Part shown: piece by piece, positions 18,185 through 26,750 of the stretch
How the letters are laid out: each line of letters opens with the position of its first letter
Numbering within the stretch: the first letter of the stretch is position 1
DNA from: Sciscionella marina DSM 45152
Lineage (GTDB): Bacteria > Actinomycetota > Actinomycetes > Mycobacteriales > Pseudonocardiaceae
Direction of reading: 5' to 3'
DNA: 64,000 nucleotides
Assembly: GCF_000379465.1 (NCBI RefSeq)
Contig: NZ_KB905383.1
Location: forward strand, 104,422 to 168,421
Program-made: the position numbers and the translations under genes
Notes under the pieces: model-generated
Seen by the model: only the letters and a program-made list of their open reading frames with translations
What the model was told of the DNA's origin: nothing
Database searches by the model: none

Positions 18185-19477
18185 CTATTTTGGCTTGGCG
18201 GGCCTTCCGACACCATGCCAGGTGAGCCCGGCCTCGTTGAGGGTGGCCGGATCCAGGTGGTTGCGAGTGTCGAGCACGAGCGAACCGCTCATCAGCTCGG
18301 CGACCACATCCCAGCGCAGTGTCCGGAACATCGGCCATTCGGTCAGCAGCAGTACCGCGTCGGTGGCCTTCACCGCCTGATAGGCATCGTCCACGATGGT
18401 GATGCCCTCGACCTCGCCGCCGATCGCCGGATCGAACGCGGTGATCTCGGCACCCTCGGCGAGCAGTAGTTCGGTGACCGCGAGCGCGGGCGAACCGCGC
18501 AGGTCGTTGGTGCCGGATTTGAAGGCGAGTCCGAGCACCCCGATCCGCGCCTGCCGCAGCGGCCTGTCCAGCTGGGCGCGCAGCCGTTCCACCACACGCT
18601 CCCGTTGCCGGTTGTTGTCCTCGATCGCTGCGCGGAGCACGTCGAATCGTCCGCCGGTGGCGTCCACCGAGCGCAGCAGCGCCGAGGTGTCCTTCGGCAG
18701 GCAGGATCCGCCCCAACCGGGTCCCGGGCGCAGAAATGAACTGCCGATGCGCGGATCGTGTCCCATTCCCGCGGTGACCGCGTCGATATCGGCACCTACC
18801 GATTCGCACAATTCGGCCATCGCATTGACATAGGACAATTTGACCGCGAGAAAGCAATTCGAGGCGTACTTGATCATTTCCGCGCTCGCGGCGTCGGTGC
18901 ATACCGTCGGCGTGCGCAGTGGGCCGTAGAGGCAGGCGACCTGATGGGCGGCGTTCTCGTCATCGCTGCCGACCACGATGCGGTCCGGATTGAGGAAGTC
19001 GTGCACCGCGCTGCCCTCGGCGAGGAACTCCGGATTGCTGACCACGGCGAGGTCCTGGCGGCCGAGCAGCTGGCTCACCCATTCGGCGGTACCGACCGGG
19101 ACCGTGGACTTGGTGACCACGATGGTCCCCGGTGCCAGGAGTTCGCGCAGCTCGGTGACCACGGAACGGATCGCGGACAGGTCGGCGTTCCCGTCCTGGC
19201 CCATCGGGGTCGGCACGCAGAGAAACACGATTTCCGCGTCCGCCGCGGCCGAGGCACCCACCACGAACTCCAGGTCACCGGCGGCGATGCCGTTCTCCAC
19301 CAGTTCGGCGAGGCCCGGTTCGAGAATGTCCACCCTGCCCTCGCGCAGCCGCGCGACCTTGGTCTCGTCGATATCCGCGCAGGTGACGTGGTAACCAAAG
19401 GAAGCGAGGCACGCACCGATTGTCAGTCCCACATATCCGGTACCAACCACCGCGACCCGACGGATCGACACGTCCAT
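18185..19477 (-). CDS. UDP-glucose/GDP-mannose 6-dehydrogenase family protein
   Basis: A 430-residue nucleotide-sugar dehydrogenase. The N-terminal NAD-binding motif is VVGTGYVGLTIG, the central domain has SNPEFLAEGSAVHDF, and the catalytic cysteine is in GWGGSCLPKD, followed by a C-terminal Rossmann domain starting IGVLGLAFKSGTNDLR. The enzyme oxidises UDP-glucose to UDP-glucuronate in two steps for surface polysaccharides. ATG at 19477 is preceded by GGGAG; an in-frame ATG at 19495 lacks a ribosome-binding site. No other polysaccharide gene is next to it. Confidence 0.92.
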   Translation of the reverse strand: MDVSIRRVAVVGTGYVGLTIGACLASFGYHVTCADIDETKVARLREGRVDILEPGLAELVENGIAAGDLEFVVGASAAADAEIVFLCVPTPMGQDGNADLSAIRSVVTELRELLAPGTIVVTKSTVPVGTAEWVSQLLGRQDLAVVSNPEFLAEGSAVHDFLNPDRIVVGSDDENAAHQVACLYGPLRTPTVCTDAASAEMIKYASNCFLAVKLSYVNAMAELCESVGADIDAVTAGMGHDPRIGSSFLRPGPGWGGSCLPKDTSALLRSVDATGGRFDVLRAAIEDNNRQRERVVERLRAQLDRPLRQARIGVLGLAFKSGTNDLRGSPALAVTELLLAEGAEITAFDPAIGGEVEGITIVDDAYQAVKATDAVLLLTEWPMFRTLRWDVVAELMSGSLVLDTRNHLDPATLNEAGLTWHGVGRPAKPK

Positions 19478-19676
19478 CACACTCCCGGTATCCATCTACG
19501 GTAACGACCGTGGCAGGTTCAGTTGGCGCACGAGCGAACGGCGGTGAGATGTCGTGCATATTCGACCGTACTGATTGTCAATCGGGGTAGCACCATATCG
19601 CACCGATATAAAGGGCTCGTTGTCGACAAGATCACGTGATGTATGGGGCTGCCGCACTAGTGACTACAGTACGGGC

Positions 19677-20624
19677 GTGCGGCAGCGACGGCTGGGAACG
19701 TCCGGTTTGGTGGTCTCCACCGTCGGACTCGGGTGCGACAACCTCGGCCGGCCCGGAACGGGTACGAGCTCCGAGGAAGGGGCCACCGCGGTCGTCCGTG
19801 CCGCGGTCGAATCCGGGATCACCTACTTCGATGTTGCGGATGTCTACGGTTCCCCGCGTGGGCGGGCCGAGGAGCTGCTCGGCAATGCGGTCGGCCCGGT
19901 CCGGGATTCGGTGCTGCTCGGCACCAAGTTCGGCATGGCGGGCCGGGGGGATTTCGGCGCGCACGGATCGCGGCGCTATATCCGGCTGGCGGTCGAGGGA
20001 TCACTGCGCCGGCTCGGTACCGACTGGATCGACCTCTACCAGCTGCATCGCCCGGACCCCTCGACCCCGCTCGCGGAGACCATGGGCGCGCTCGACGACC
20101 TGGTCCGCGCGGGCAAGATCCGGTATTTCGGCATCGGGAACTTCGCCGGATGGCAGCTTGCGGACGCGGTGTGGACCGCGGCCCGGGCGCACGGCGTGAC
20201 CCCGGTGACCGCGGTGAACCATTACTCCCTGCTCGACCGGTCCGCCGAACGGGAACTGCTGCCCGCGGCGCGCCGCTTCGACCTCGGACTGCTGCCGTAC
20301 TTCCCGCTCGCGAATGGTCTGCTCACCGGTAAATACGCCGAAGGGGTCACGCCGCGTCCCGGGTGGCGCCTCGCCGGGCGGCCGGACCTGCTCGCCAACG
20401 CCCCGTGGCGGCGGATCGAGGCGCTGCGTGAGTTCGCCGCGATCCGTGGCCTCGACCTGACCACGGTCGCGATCGGCTGGCTCGCCGCACAGCGCCCGGT
20501 CGGCTCGGTCATCGCCGGTGCGACCACCGTGGACCAGGTCTGGCGCAACACCGCCGCCGCGGACTGGGTACCCACCCCGGAGGACTGTGCGGCCATCGAC
20601 GCGATTTGCCAACCAGGCGTCTGA
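19677..20624 (+). CDS. Aldo/keto reductase
   Basis: A 315-residue TIM-barrel oxidoreductase. The catalytic tetrad is visible: Asp and Tyr in YFDVADVYGS, Lys in LGTKFGMAG, and His in YQLHRPDP. FGIGNFAGWQL and VNHYSLLDR follow the order seen in the YghZ/AKR subgroups, and the NADPH-binding end includes VIAGATTVDQV. GTG at 19677 (VRQRRLGTSGLVVS) fits the family N-terminus. The stop TGA forms the first bases of the conserved flank of repeat A copy 4. Confidence 0.92.
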   Translation: MRQRRLGTSGLVVSTVGLGCDNLGRPGTGTSSEEGATAVVRAAVESGITYFDVADVYGSPRGRAEELLGNAVGPVRDSVLLGTKFGMAGRGDFGAHGSRRYIRLAVEGSLRRLGTDWIDLYQLHRPDPSTPLAETMGALDDLVRAGKIRYFGIGNFAGWQLADAVWTAARAHGVTPVTAVNHYSLLDRSAERELLPAARRFDLGLLPYFPLANGLLTGKYAEGVTPRPGWRLAGRPDLLANAPWRRIEALREFAAIRGLDLTTVAIGWLAAQRPVGSVIAGATTVDQVWRNTAAADWVPTPEDCAAIDAICQPGV

Positions 20625-20643
20625 CCAGGTCAAACGGGTGCTT

Positions 20644-20683
20644 GTGCGTGGTTGTGTTGGTTAGAACCAACACAACCACGCAC
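20644..20683. repeat. Palindromic repeat A, copy 4 (extended on both sides)
   Basis: Perfect 19-bp arms with centre AG. The inverted symmetry continues imperfectly outward: TGACCAGGTCAAACGGGTGC on the left begins with the aldo/keto reductase stop codon (20622-20624), and ACCGGGTTTGCCAGGTTA on the right mirrors it, giving an element of about 82 bp (20622-20703). It separates two genes on the same strand, so it could act as a terminator between them. Confidence 0.92.
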
Positions 20684-20724
20684 GACCGGGTTTGCCAGGT
20701 TAGGCTTGCCTTATTGGAGGGCGT

Positions 20725-21348
20725 ATGAGTATCGAGCCGGTGCGGTCGGAGGCGGAACTGCGGGAGATCGTCGCGGAACCGGCGAAAGCGATCGCGAACA
20801 AGGCGGCCTCGCGGATCGACGCGGAATCCCGGCGGTTCATCGAGGCCTCACCGTTTTGTCTGCTCGCCACGACCGGCGAGGACGGCACCGTGGATGTGTC
20901 GCCGCGCGGTGATCCGCCGGGCAGTGTGCTGGTCTTCGAGGACGGGCGCTCGATCGCGCTCCCGGATCGCAAGGGGAACCGGCGGCTGGACAGTATGTGC
21001 AACATCCTGGGCAATGACCGGGTCGGAATGCTTTTCCTGGTGCCGGGGGTCGGCGAGACGCTGCGGCTCAACGGGCGCGCGCGGCTCGTCCGCGAGGCCC
21101 CGTTCTTCGAGCGGATGGCCGTACAGGGCAAGCCGCCCGCGCTGGCGATCCTGATCGAGGTCGAGGAGCTGTTCCTGCACTGCGGTAAGGCGTTCCTGCG
21201 TTCCTCGCTGTGGGATCCGGAAACCTGGCCGACGAAGGAGTCGCTGCCGAGCGCGGCGCGGATCGCGAAGAGCCAGACGAATTCCCGGGTCCCGGAGGCG
21301 GTGTTCAAGGCCGCGCTGAACCTCGACTACAAGCACAACCAGTACTAG
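20725..21348 (+). CDS. Pyridoxamine 5'-phosphate oxidase-like FMN protein (MSMEG_1061-type)
   Basis: A 207-residue split-barrel flavoprotein with a good GGAGGGCGT ribosome-binding site. FCLLATTGEDGTVDVSPRGD is the strand-turn-strand that shapes the FMN site, followed by IALPDRKGNRRLDSMCNIL and VGMLFLVPGVGETLRLNGRA, typical of the MSMEG_1061 group. Family members bind FMN or F420 and reduce or oxidise small molecules; the substrate here is unknown. It is probably monocistronic, isolated upstream by repeat A. Confidence 0.88.
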   Translation: MSIEPVRSEAELREIVAEPAKAIANKAASRIDAESRRFIEASPFCLLATTGEDGTVDVSPRGDPPGSVLVFEDGRSIALPDRKGNRRLDSMCNILGNDRVGMLFLVPGVGETLRLNGRARLVREAPFFERMAVQGKPPALAILIEVEELFLHCGKAFLRSSLWDPETWPTKESLPSAARIAKSQTNSRVPEAVFKAALNLDYKHNQY

Positions 21349-21373
21349 AGCACGCCTTCCTGCGGGCTCTGAG

Positions 21374-22633
21374 TCACTGCTTGTGATACGCCCCGGAGGC
21401 CTGCTCGCTGTAGTCGGGGAAGGCGGGGCGCATGGTGCGGGAGGTCTTGGGCACCCGGAGCATGATCTTCATGCCTTCCCCGGGCGCGGTCTCGAGTTCG
21501 AGCGCGTACTCGTCCCCGTAGGCGCTGCGCATGCGCTGGTTGATGTTGCCGATACCGACGTGGGCGCCGGTCTTGTGCGCGTCGGCGAGGTCTGCGGTGA
21601 GCCGGTCGGGATCCATGCCGACCCCGTCGTCCTCGACGGTGATGAGCACGTCGTTGCCGTGGTCCTGGGCGAGCACGGTGACGGTGCCCCCGCCCGGTTT
21701 CTTGGCCAGGCCGTGCCGCACCGCGTTCTCCACGAGCGGTTGCAGCACGAGGAAGGGCACCGCGACGCCGAAGACCTCGGGCGCGATGTTGATCCGGGTA
21801 CCCAGCCGAGGGCCGTAGCGGGCGCGTTCGAGGGTGAGGTAGCGGTCGATGTTGCGCAGTTCGTCGGCGAGCGTGGTGTACATGCTCGACATCCGGAACG
21901 AGTACCGGGTGAACTCGGCGAAGTCCTCGAGCAGTTCGCGCGCTTGTTCGGGGTCGCGGCGGATCAGTGAGGCGATCGTGTTGAGCGCGTTGTACATGAA
22001 GTGCGGGGAGATCTGCGCGCGCAGTGCCTTGATCTCGGCGTAGGCGAGCTGTTCGCGGGATTCCTCCAGCCGTGCCAGTTCGAGCTGGGTGCAGATGAAG
22101 TGCGCGATCTCGTCGGCCATCCGGATCAGCCGCTTGCTGCTGGTCACCCCGCCGACGACGACGAGCGCGCCCGCGTTCTCCTGTTCCACCACGAGGGGGA
22201 CGATCACCGCGGAGCGCATCGGGCAGCTGCCGCGGTGCGGGCATTCGAGCCGGTCGTGGTCGACGTGCTCGCGGCGGTGCCCGTGGATGGCCCGGTTGAT
22301 CGGCCCTTCGACATCCGCGTAGTGGTAGTTGGCCTCGCCGTCCCAGGACAGCAATGTGCCCTGGGAGTCGGCGACCCCGACGGCGACGCATTTGAGCAGT
22401 TCACGCAATTGCGGGGTGGCCACATCGGCGGATTCCCCGGACAGTCCTCTGCGCAGGTCGGCTGCCGCGCGGGTGATCCGTTGCAGTGCCTCCATCACGG
22501 CCTCGTCCACGCTGGACTTCATGGTCCTGCGCCGGGAGACCAGCAGATAGGCGACGACGAGCAGCGCGACAACGGCGACGATCGCGACGAGGATGAACGC
22601 CGTGCCGTTCTGCAGCAGTTGCTCCACGGGCAC
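21374..22633 (-). CDS. LytS/YehU-type sensor histidine kinase
   Basis: A 419-residue kinase. One N-terminal membrane helix (about residues 12-34) is followed by a GAF-like sensor domain with a Cys/His-containing loop (DRLECPHRGSCPMRSA) that could bind metal or sense redox. The phosphoacceptor region is ALRAQISPHFMYNALNTIAS with the His-Phe pair typical of His_kinase/LytS, and the ATPase has LVENAVRHG (N box) and VEDDGVGMDP (G1). No LytTR regulator is adjacent, so the partner must be elsewhere. The start is a GTG within an ATGTG string; an exact start a few codons away is possible. Confidence 0.9.
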   Translation of the reverse strand: MPVEQLLQNGTAFILVAIVAVVALLVVAYLLVSRRRTMKSSVDEAVMEALQRITRAAADLRRGLSGESADVATPQLRELLKCVAVGVADSQGTLLSWDGEANYHYADVEGPINRAIHGHRREHVDHDRLECPHRGSCPMRSAVIVPLVVEQENAGALVVVGGVTSSKRLIRMADEIAHFICTQLELARLEESREQLAYAEIKALRAQISPHFMYNALNTIASLIRRDPEQARELLEDFAEFTRYSFRMSSMYTTLADELRNIDRYLTLERARYGPRLGTRINIAPEVFGVAVPFLVLQPLVENAVRHGLAKKPGGGTVTVLAQDHGNDVLITVEDDGVGMDPDRLTADLADAHKTGAHVGIGNINQRMRSAYGDEYALELETAPGEGMKIMLRVPKTSRTMRPAFPDYSEQASGAYHKQ

Positions 22634-22655
22634 ATGGTAGTGCGCCGGGTTGTGG

Positions 22656-23519
22656 CTACTTCAGCAGTCGTGACATCCGGCGATCCGCGAGCGGTTTCCC
22701 GCCGGTCTGGCAGGTGGCGCAGTACTGAAAGGCCTTGTCCGCGTAGGAGACCTCGCGGACGGTGTCCCCGCAGACCGGGCAGGGCATCCCGGTGCGCGCG
22801 TGCACTCGCAGCCCGGAGCGCTTCTCGCTTTTCAGGGTGGCGGCCTTCTGCCCGACCGAGCGTTCGACGGCGTCGGTCAGGGTGGCCTGCAGCGCCTCGT
22901 GCAGTCGGTCGATGGCGTCCGCGCCGAGTTTGTTCGCGGTCGCGAACGGGGAGAGCTTCGCGGCGTGCAGTATCTCGTCGGAGTAAGCGTTGCCGATTCC
23001 GGCGATGACGCCCTGTTCGGTGAGCACGCGTTTGAGCCGCCCGCCCTGGCCGGTGAGGATCTCGGCGAGCTGGGCGCGGCTGAGTTCGAGCGCGTCCGGG
23101 CCGAGCCGGGAGATCGGTTCCACCTCGGCGGGGTCGGCCACGATCCAGACGGCGAGACCCTTCCTGGTGCCGGCCTCGGTCAGGTCGAATCCCGGGCCCT
23201 GTCCGGGTTTGCCCAGGTGACAACGCAGCGCGAGTGGTCCGGTCCCGGGTTTCGGTGGCGCGGCGGAAAGTTTCTCCGACCAGCGCAGCCAGCCCGCCCG
23301 GGCCAGGTGCACGATCAGGTGCAGCCCGGAGCAGTCGAGGTCGAGGAACTTCCCGTGCCTGCGCGCATCGCTGACTGTCCGGCCGTGCAACTCGGTCCAC
23401 GGTGGGCTGGCCGTCTTGAGCGCGGAAAGGGAGGCGATGTCGACCCGTTCCACCGTGCGGCCCTGTGCGTGTTCACGCAGATAGACCGCGAGCGCTTCGA
23501 CCTCCGGTAGCTCGGGCAT
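22656..23519 (-). CDS. Fpg/Nei-family DNA glycosylase
   Basis: A 287-residue base-excision repair enzyme. It begins MPELPEVEAL, giving the N-terminal Pro nucleophile and Glu general acid after Met removal. The H2TH region contains VIAGIGNAYSDEILH, and the C-terminal zinc finger is CPVCGDTV...YCATCQTG. A Lys in the beta-hairpin (ARRHGKFL) corresponds to the conserved catalytic lysine. The enzyme removes oxidised bases and nicks the strand. It lies 22 bp upstream of the LytS-type kinase gene on the same strand. It could be the actinobacterial second Fpg rather than Nei. Confidence 0.93.
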   Translation of the reverse strand: MPELPEVEALAVYLREHAQGRTVERVDIASLSALKTASPPWTELHGRTVSDARRHGKFLDLDCSGLHLIVHLARAGWLRWSEKLSAAPPKPGTGPLALRCHLGKPGQGPGFDLTEAGTRKGLAVWIVADPAEVEPISRLGPDALELSRAQLAEILTGQGGRLKRVLTEQGVIAGIGNAYSDEILHAAKLSPFATANKLGADAIDRLHEALQATLTDAVERSVGQKAATLKSEKRSGLRVHARTGMPCPVCGDTVREVSYADKAFQYCATCQTGGKPLADRRMSRLLK

Positions 23520-23586
23520 CAGTCCGGGCCCACGAACTCATCGACCGGTTCCATGCTGGTCAGCTTAGTGCGCCGGGCTGGTTTCG

Positions 23587-24027
23587 TCAGTCGACCATCT
23601 GCAGTGGTCCGTCGAGGTCCGGGCCGCTGCGGTCGGCGATGTGCCTGGCGATCTTGACCGCCTCCGAGCGGGCGTGCCGCGGTCCGGTGACCGTGCCGAC
23701 CCAGCGCTCGCCGGGGCGCTCGTAGAAGTCGTCGTCGGGCACCTCGGCGACGAGGGTCCACGGCCGCTGCCACAGCCAGCGCGCGGGGATGGCGAGCACG
23801 CCGACGATGAACAGCGCGATCAGCCAGTTGGGCACGACGACCTGATCCGGGGTCCACGCGATGAGCACGGTGAGCAGTAGCGCCACGATCAGCCCGAGGA
23901 TGAAGGCGGGCACGTATCCGGGAGCGACATCGTGCTCGAAATCGTCGCCCAATGCGGGCGCGACCCAGTTGACCTCACTGCGCACGGTCCAGGTGCGGCC
24001 ATCGGGAGCCTGCACCTGCCGCATCAT
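23587..24027 (-). CDS. Two-helix membrane protein (DUF983-like, conserved in actinobacteria)
   Basis: A 146-residue protein with two adjacent membrane helices at about residues 38-58 (FILGLIVALLLTVLIAW) and 65-82 (VPNWLIALFIVGVLAI), a short N-terminal domain (VQAPDGRTWTVRSEVNW) and a C-terminal cytoplasmic domain with ERWVGTVTGPRHARSEAVK. ATGATG at 24027 follows GGAGG at a good distance; the longer open frame upstream only translates repeat A copy 5. The function is unknown. The family assignment is tentative. Confidence 0.75.
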   Translation of the reverse strand: MMRQVQAPDGRTWTVRSEVNWVAPALGDDFEHDVAPGYVPAFILGLIVALLLTVLIAWTPDQVVVPNWLIALFIVGVLAIPARWLWQRPWTLVAEVPDDDFYERPGERWVGTVTGPRHARSEAVKIARHIADRSGPDLDGPLQMVD

Positions 24028-24106
24028 CGCCGCCTCCAAGCCACGGGCCGGGAGTCTACCGGTGCTCCGGGTTCCCGAGCCAGCCCGCGAACGGGCGACT
24101 CCACTT

Positions 24107-24148
24107 CGTGCGCGGAAGTGTTGGTTCTCACCAACACAACCACGCACG
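24107..24148. repeat. Palindromic repeat A, copy 5
   Basis: The 19-bp arms have three mismatches (CGTGCGCGGAAGTGTTGGT on the left) around a TCTC centre. The right flank GAGCATCGGTCAGGTCTTG leads to the TAG stop of the sigma-factor gene at 24167-24169, again placing the repeat at a gene 3' end. Confidence 0.85.
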
Positions 24149-24166
24149 AGCATCGGTCAGGTCTTG

Positions 24167-25831
24167 CTAGGGGAGGGAGATGACGACCACGACTACGTGG
24201 TTGAGCAGGCCTTTTCGGTGGGGGCTCGGTGTGGAGTCGGATCCTTTACCGAACAGGCCGTCGCCGAGTGACCGGGTGGGTTCGGGTTCGGTGGAATCCT
24301 CCGAGTAGGACGGTGAACGGGAGGAATGAGACGAAGAGGACTCGGAGGAGGAGTCCGTGGAAGAGCTCGAATAGGAGTACTCCGAGGACCGCGTGGAGTA
24401 CTCCGAAGACCCTGTCGAGGAGTGGGTGGGCTCGTCCCGGGACGTGGAGGTGAAGGTCGAGTTGTCCGGGTCCGGCGTCCCGGAATGCTGCTGCCCGGGC
24501 AGCGTGGAATCGGGGACGTGACTGCTCTGCAGGTGGGGGCCGCCCTTGTCGGACTCGACCGTCGCGGAATGCGGCGGTTTCCCTTGCTGCTGGTGCTCCG
24601 CGGACTGCTCGCGGTTCGCCTGGGTGTTCCGGGTGTCGGCGCGATCGGTGTCCGACCGGTTGTGCCCGGTATGCCCCACGGTGTGCGGAGTGTTCTGTTC
24701 CGTGGAGCGCTGGTGCGGGATGTGTGGAACGGGCGCCTGGACGTTGTTCGGTGGCGCGTGCTTTGTCGGCGTGGGACTGGGCACCGGGCCGTTGGTGCCC
24801 GGAATGCAGGTGGTGCACACCGGAAGCACCTGGTCACCGCGGCCGCCGGTGTAGTCGGGCGCGGATTCCACGACCGGCCCGTGCAGCATCCCGCTCGCGA
24901 CCAGTCCGAAGGCGCCGACCCCGACGACCGCGCTTGCGGTGAACGCGGCCTTCATCCGCCCGGTGAGCAGGGTGAGTTTGCCGCCGAGACCGAGCCAGGA
25001 TCCGGCGGTGGTATTCCCGGCGACCGCGGTGCCGAGCCCGACGAGTGGTCCGACGTAGCTGGCGTGCGCCCGCAGTCCGGCGCACACATCGGCGAGTTCG
25101 GCGTGCAGCGCGGCGCAGGAATCGCATTCCTCGAGGTGGTGGACGATCCTGCGGCGCTCGGATCCGCGCACCGAACCGGTGGTGAAGGCGCCGAGCTTGT
25201 CCACGACCGAGCGGCAGTCGACCGGCCCGCGCGCATCGGCGAGGTGTGCCTGCAGGTAGGCGGCGCGCAGGCCGTCCCTGGCGCGCCTGGCCAGTGCCGC
25301 GGTCGCGTTCGCGGAGAGCCCAAGGCGCCCGCCGACCGCGGAGGGGCGTTCCCCCTCGACCTCCACGCGCCAGAGCACATTGCGCCAGCGTTCGGGCAGG
25401 TTGGCGAACGCGCGCGCGATGAGGTGGCGTTCCACCGAGGAGGTGCTGCGATCGCTGGCCGCCTCGACCCTGCTGGAGAGCTCCTCATCGGTGACCGGCA
25501 CATCCCGGTGGCGCGCGCTCCACTCCATGGCGACCCTGCGGGTCACCGTGAGCAGGTAGGCGCGGGGGTGTTCGATCCGCGCGGAACCCCTGCGCACCGC
25601 CTGCAGCACGCGGAAGAAGGCCTCGGCCGCGAGATCGTCCGGGTCCAGGGAATTGGTATAGGTGCGCAGCGCATAGGAACGGACCGCGTCGACGTGCCGC
25701 TGGAACAACTGCGCGAAGGCGAGTTCGTCCCCATCCCCCATATGGGCGAGCAACTCGCCGTCGTCGAGCTCGGTGTAATCGACAACGGATTCGGGTGCTC
25801 TCGCGACTGCCTCCTGTGGTGAGCGCAGCAC
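24167..25831 (-). CDS. ECF-type sigma factor fused to zinc-finger anti-sigma and membrane domains
   Basis: A 554-residue fusion. Sigma region 2 spans about residues 35-102 (DDLAAEAFFRVLQAVR, then YLLTVTRRVAMEW) and region 4 about 135-190 (NLPERWRNVLWR, ANATAALARRAR). An anti-sigma-like zinc finger follows at about 205-240 (IVHHLEECDSCAALHAEL), then a membrane helix at about 293-315. The last 235 residues, predicted outside, are Pro/Ser/Thr/His-rich with dense serine runs. GTG at 25831 is chosen because AGGAGG lies 9 bases upstream; the frame is open for 14 more codons. Activation presumably needs cleavage or a conformational change at the membrane. Confidence 0.88.
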   Translation of the reverse strand: MLRSPQEAVARAPESVVDYTELDDGELLAHMGDGDELAFAQLFQRHVDAVRSYALRTYTNSLDPDDLAAEAFFRVLQAVRRGSARIEHPRAYLLTVTRRVAMEWSARHRDVPVTDEELSSRVEAASDRSTSSVERHLIARAFANLPERWRNVLWRVEVEGERPSAVGGRLGLSANATAALARRARDGLRAAYLQAHLADARGPVDCRSVVDKLGAFTTGSVRGSERRRIVHHLEECDSCAALHAELADVCAGLRAHASYVGPLVGLGTAVAGNTTAGSWLGLGGKLTLLTGRMKAAFTASAVVGVGAFGLVASGMLHGPVVESAPDYTGGRGDQVLPVCTTCIPGTNGPVPSPTPTKHAPPNNVQAPVPHIPHQRSTEQNTPHTVGHTGHNRSDTDRADTRNTQANREQSAEHQQQGKPPHSATVESDKGGPHLQSSHVPDSTLPGQQHSGTPDPDNSTFTSTSRDEPTHSSTGSSEYSTRSSEYSYSSSSTDSSSESSSSHSSRSPSYSEDSTEPEPTRSLGDGLFGKGSDSTPSPHRKGLLNHVVVVVISLP

Positions 25832-26039
25832 GATCGACCACCTCCTCGCATCCCCGACGGCCTTGTGAGCCACCTGCGATCATCCGATCGCGTCAAACAT
25901 GCCACACGAATCGGCGATCTGGGCAGTGGAGAAAAATAAACAGTCAAACCTTTACCAGTCGTATCAGCCTGGTCACAGCTGGGCGTCGATCGGCAAGCCG
26001 GGCGCGTCGGGCCCGCCGGGGCTCGTTACAGTCCCTGCC

Positions 26040-26444
26040 GTGAACGCCAATACGACGACGCAGGACGAGCCGCAGTGTGGCGTCGACTGGCGTGTCGAGG
26101 CCCGTGCGGCGTTCCCGGAGCTCGAGTCCCTCTGCGGAGCCGAATGGTCGGTGCACGTGTTCCTCACCGAACTGCTCGACATCGTGCGCAAGGCGCACCG
26201 GGACGCAGACGCCGAGACCCTCGACCGCGCCTACGGTTTCGCCAAGTGGTGCCTGGACCAGCCGCGGCGATTCCTCGCCGACGCCGCGATCGTCAGTTTC
26301 TACGAACATCTCTTCGACGACTGGGAACTGCGCCACGAGATCGCCGAACGGCTCCCGGACCGGATAGCCGAGCGCGTGCGCCCGCTCTGGGAATGGCGAC
26401 TTCCCGTGGAGCGGCTCGCCGAGGTGGACCAACTGCTCGGATGA
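26040..26444 (+). CDS. Conserved hypothetical protein
   Basis: A 134-residue soluble acidic protein from GTG at 26040. It looks all-helical, with FLTELLDIVRKAHRDADAET, AYGFAKWCLDQPRRFLADAA and FYEHLFDDWELR as successive helices. The pattern resembles a small family of about 130-residue proteins of unknown function found widely in bacteria (DUF7674-like), but I am not certain. It is monocistronic, just upstream of the tRNA gene and divergent from the sigma-factor gene. Confidence 0.65.
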   Translation: MNANTTTQDEPQCGVDWRVEARAAFPELESLCGAEWSVHVFLTELLDIVRKAHRDADAETLDRAYGFAKWCLDQPRRFLADAAIVSFYEHLFDDWELRHEIAERLPDRIAERVRPLWEWRLPVERLAEVDQLLG

Positions 26445-26494
26445 CGCCCCGCCCGCGGCGAGGGTTGTCGGCCCCGCTATGCTGACGGGGCAAT

Positions 26495-26570
26495 GCGGAC
26501 GTAGCGCAGCTGGTAGCGCATCACCTTGCCAAGGTGAGGGTCGCGGGTTCGAGTCCCGTCGTCCGCTCCA
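26495..26570 (+). tRNA. tRNA-Gly (anticodon GCC)
   Basis: The 76-nt gene folds fully. The acceptor stem GCGGACG pairs with CGTCCGC, followed by discriminator T and an encoded CCA. The D arm is around GCGCAGCTGGTAGCGC, and the anticodon stem TCACC/GGTGA encloses the loop TTGCCAA with anticodon GCC. The T arm is CGGGTTCGAGTCCCG. U73 and GCC fit tRNA-Gly reading GGC and GGU. Confidence 0.97.
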
Positions 26571-26586
26571 GAGTTCGGATAGTCAT

Positions 26587-26616
26587 GCCCCGGGGATGCC
26601 TGGGGCTTTACTCTTT
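26587..26616 (+). terminator. Terminator downstream of tRNA-Gly
   Basis: GCCCCG and TGGGGC can form a short stem around GGGATGCC, followed at once by TTTACTCTTT. It is 16 bp past the tRNA 3' end. A second, GC-rich hairpin (TGTGGGGGC-CGA-GCCCCCACA, 26627-26647) follows. Confidence 0.65.
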
Positions 26617-26750
26617 CGCCATGATTTGTGGGGGCCGAGCCCCCACACCCCCGCGGTGCGGGTGGTGCCGGAACCAACGTGGAGTTTGGGCTTTGCCCCG
26701 CGGTGCGGTGTGTTGTGGAATCAGTGTGGTGGGGTTCGGCGGAGGTTTTC

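Noticed and set aside
24028..24153. Longer N-terminus for the two-helix membrane protein
   Set aside because: The added residues (GCVGENQHF and so on) only translate repeat A copy 5; a good ribosome-binding site precedes ATG 24027.
26495..26570. tRNA-Gly as an integration site for a mobile island
   Set aside because: No integrase gene and no second copy of the tRNA 3' end is found in the window; the neighbours look like ordinary chromosomal genes.
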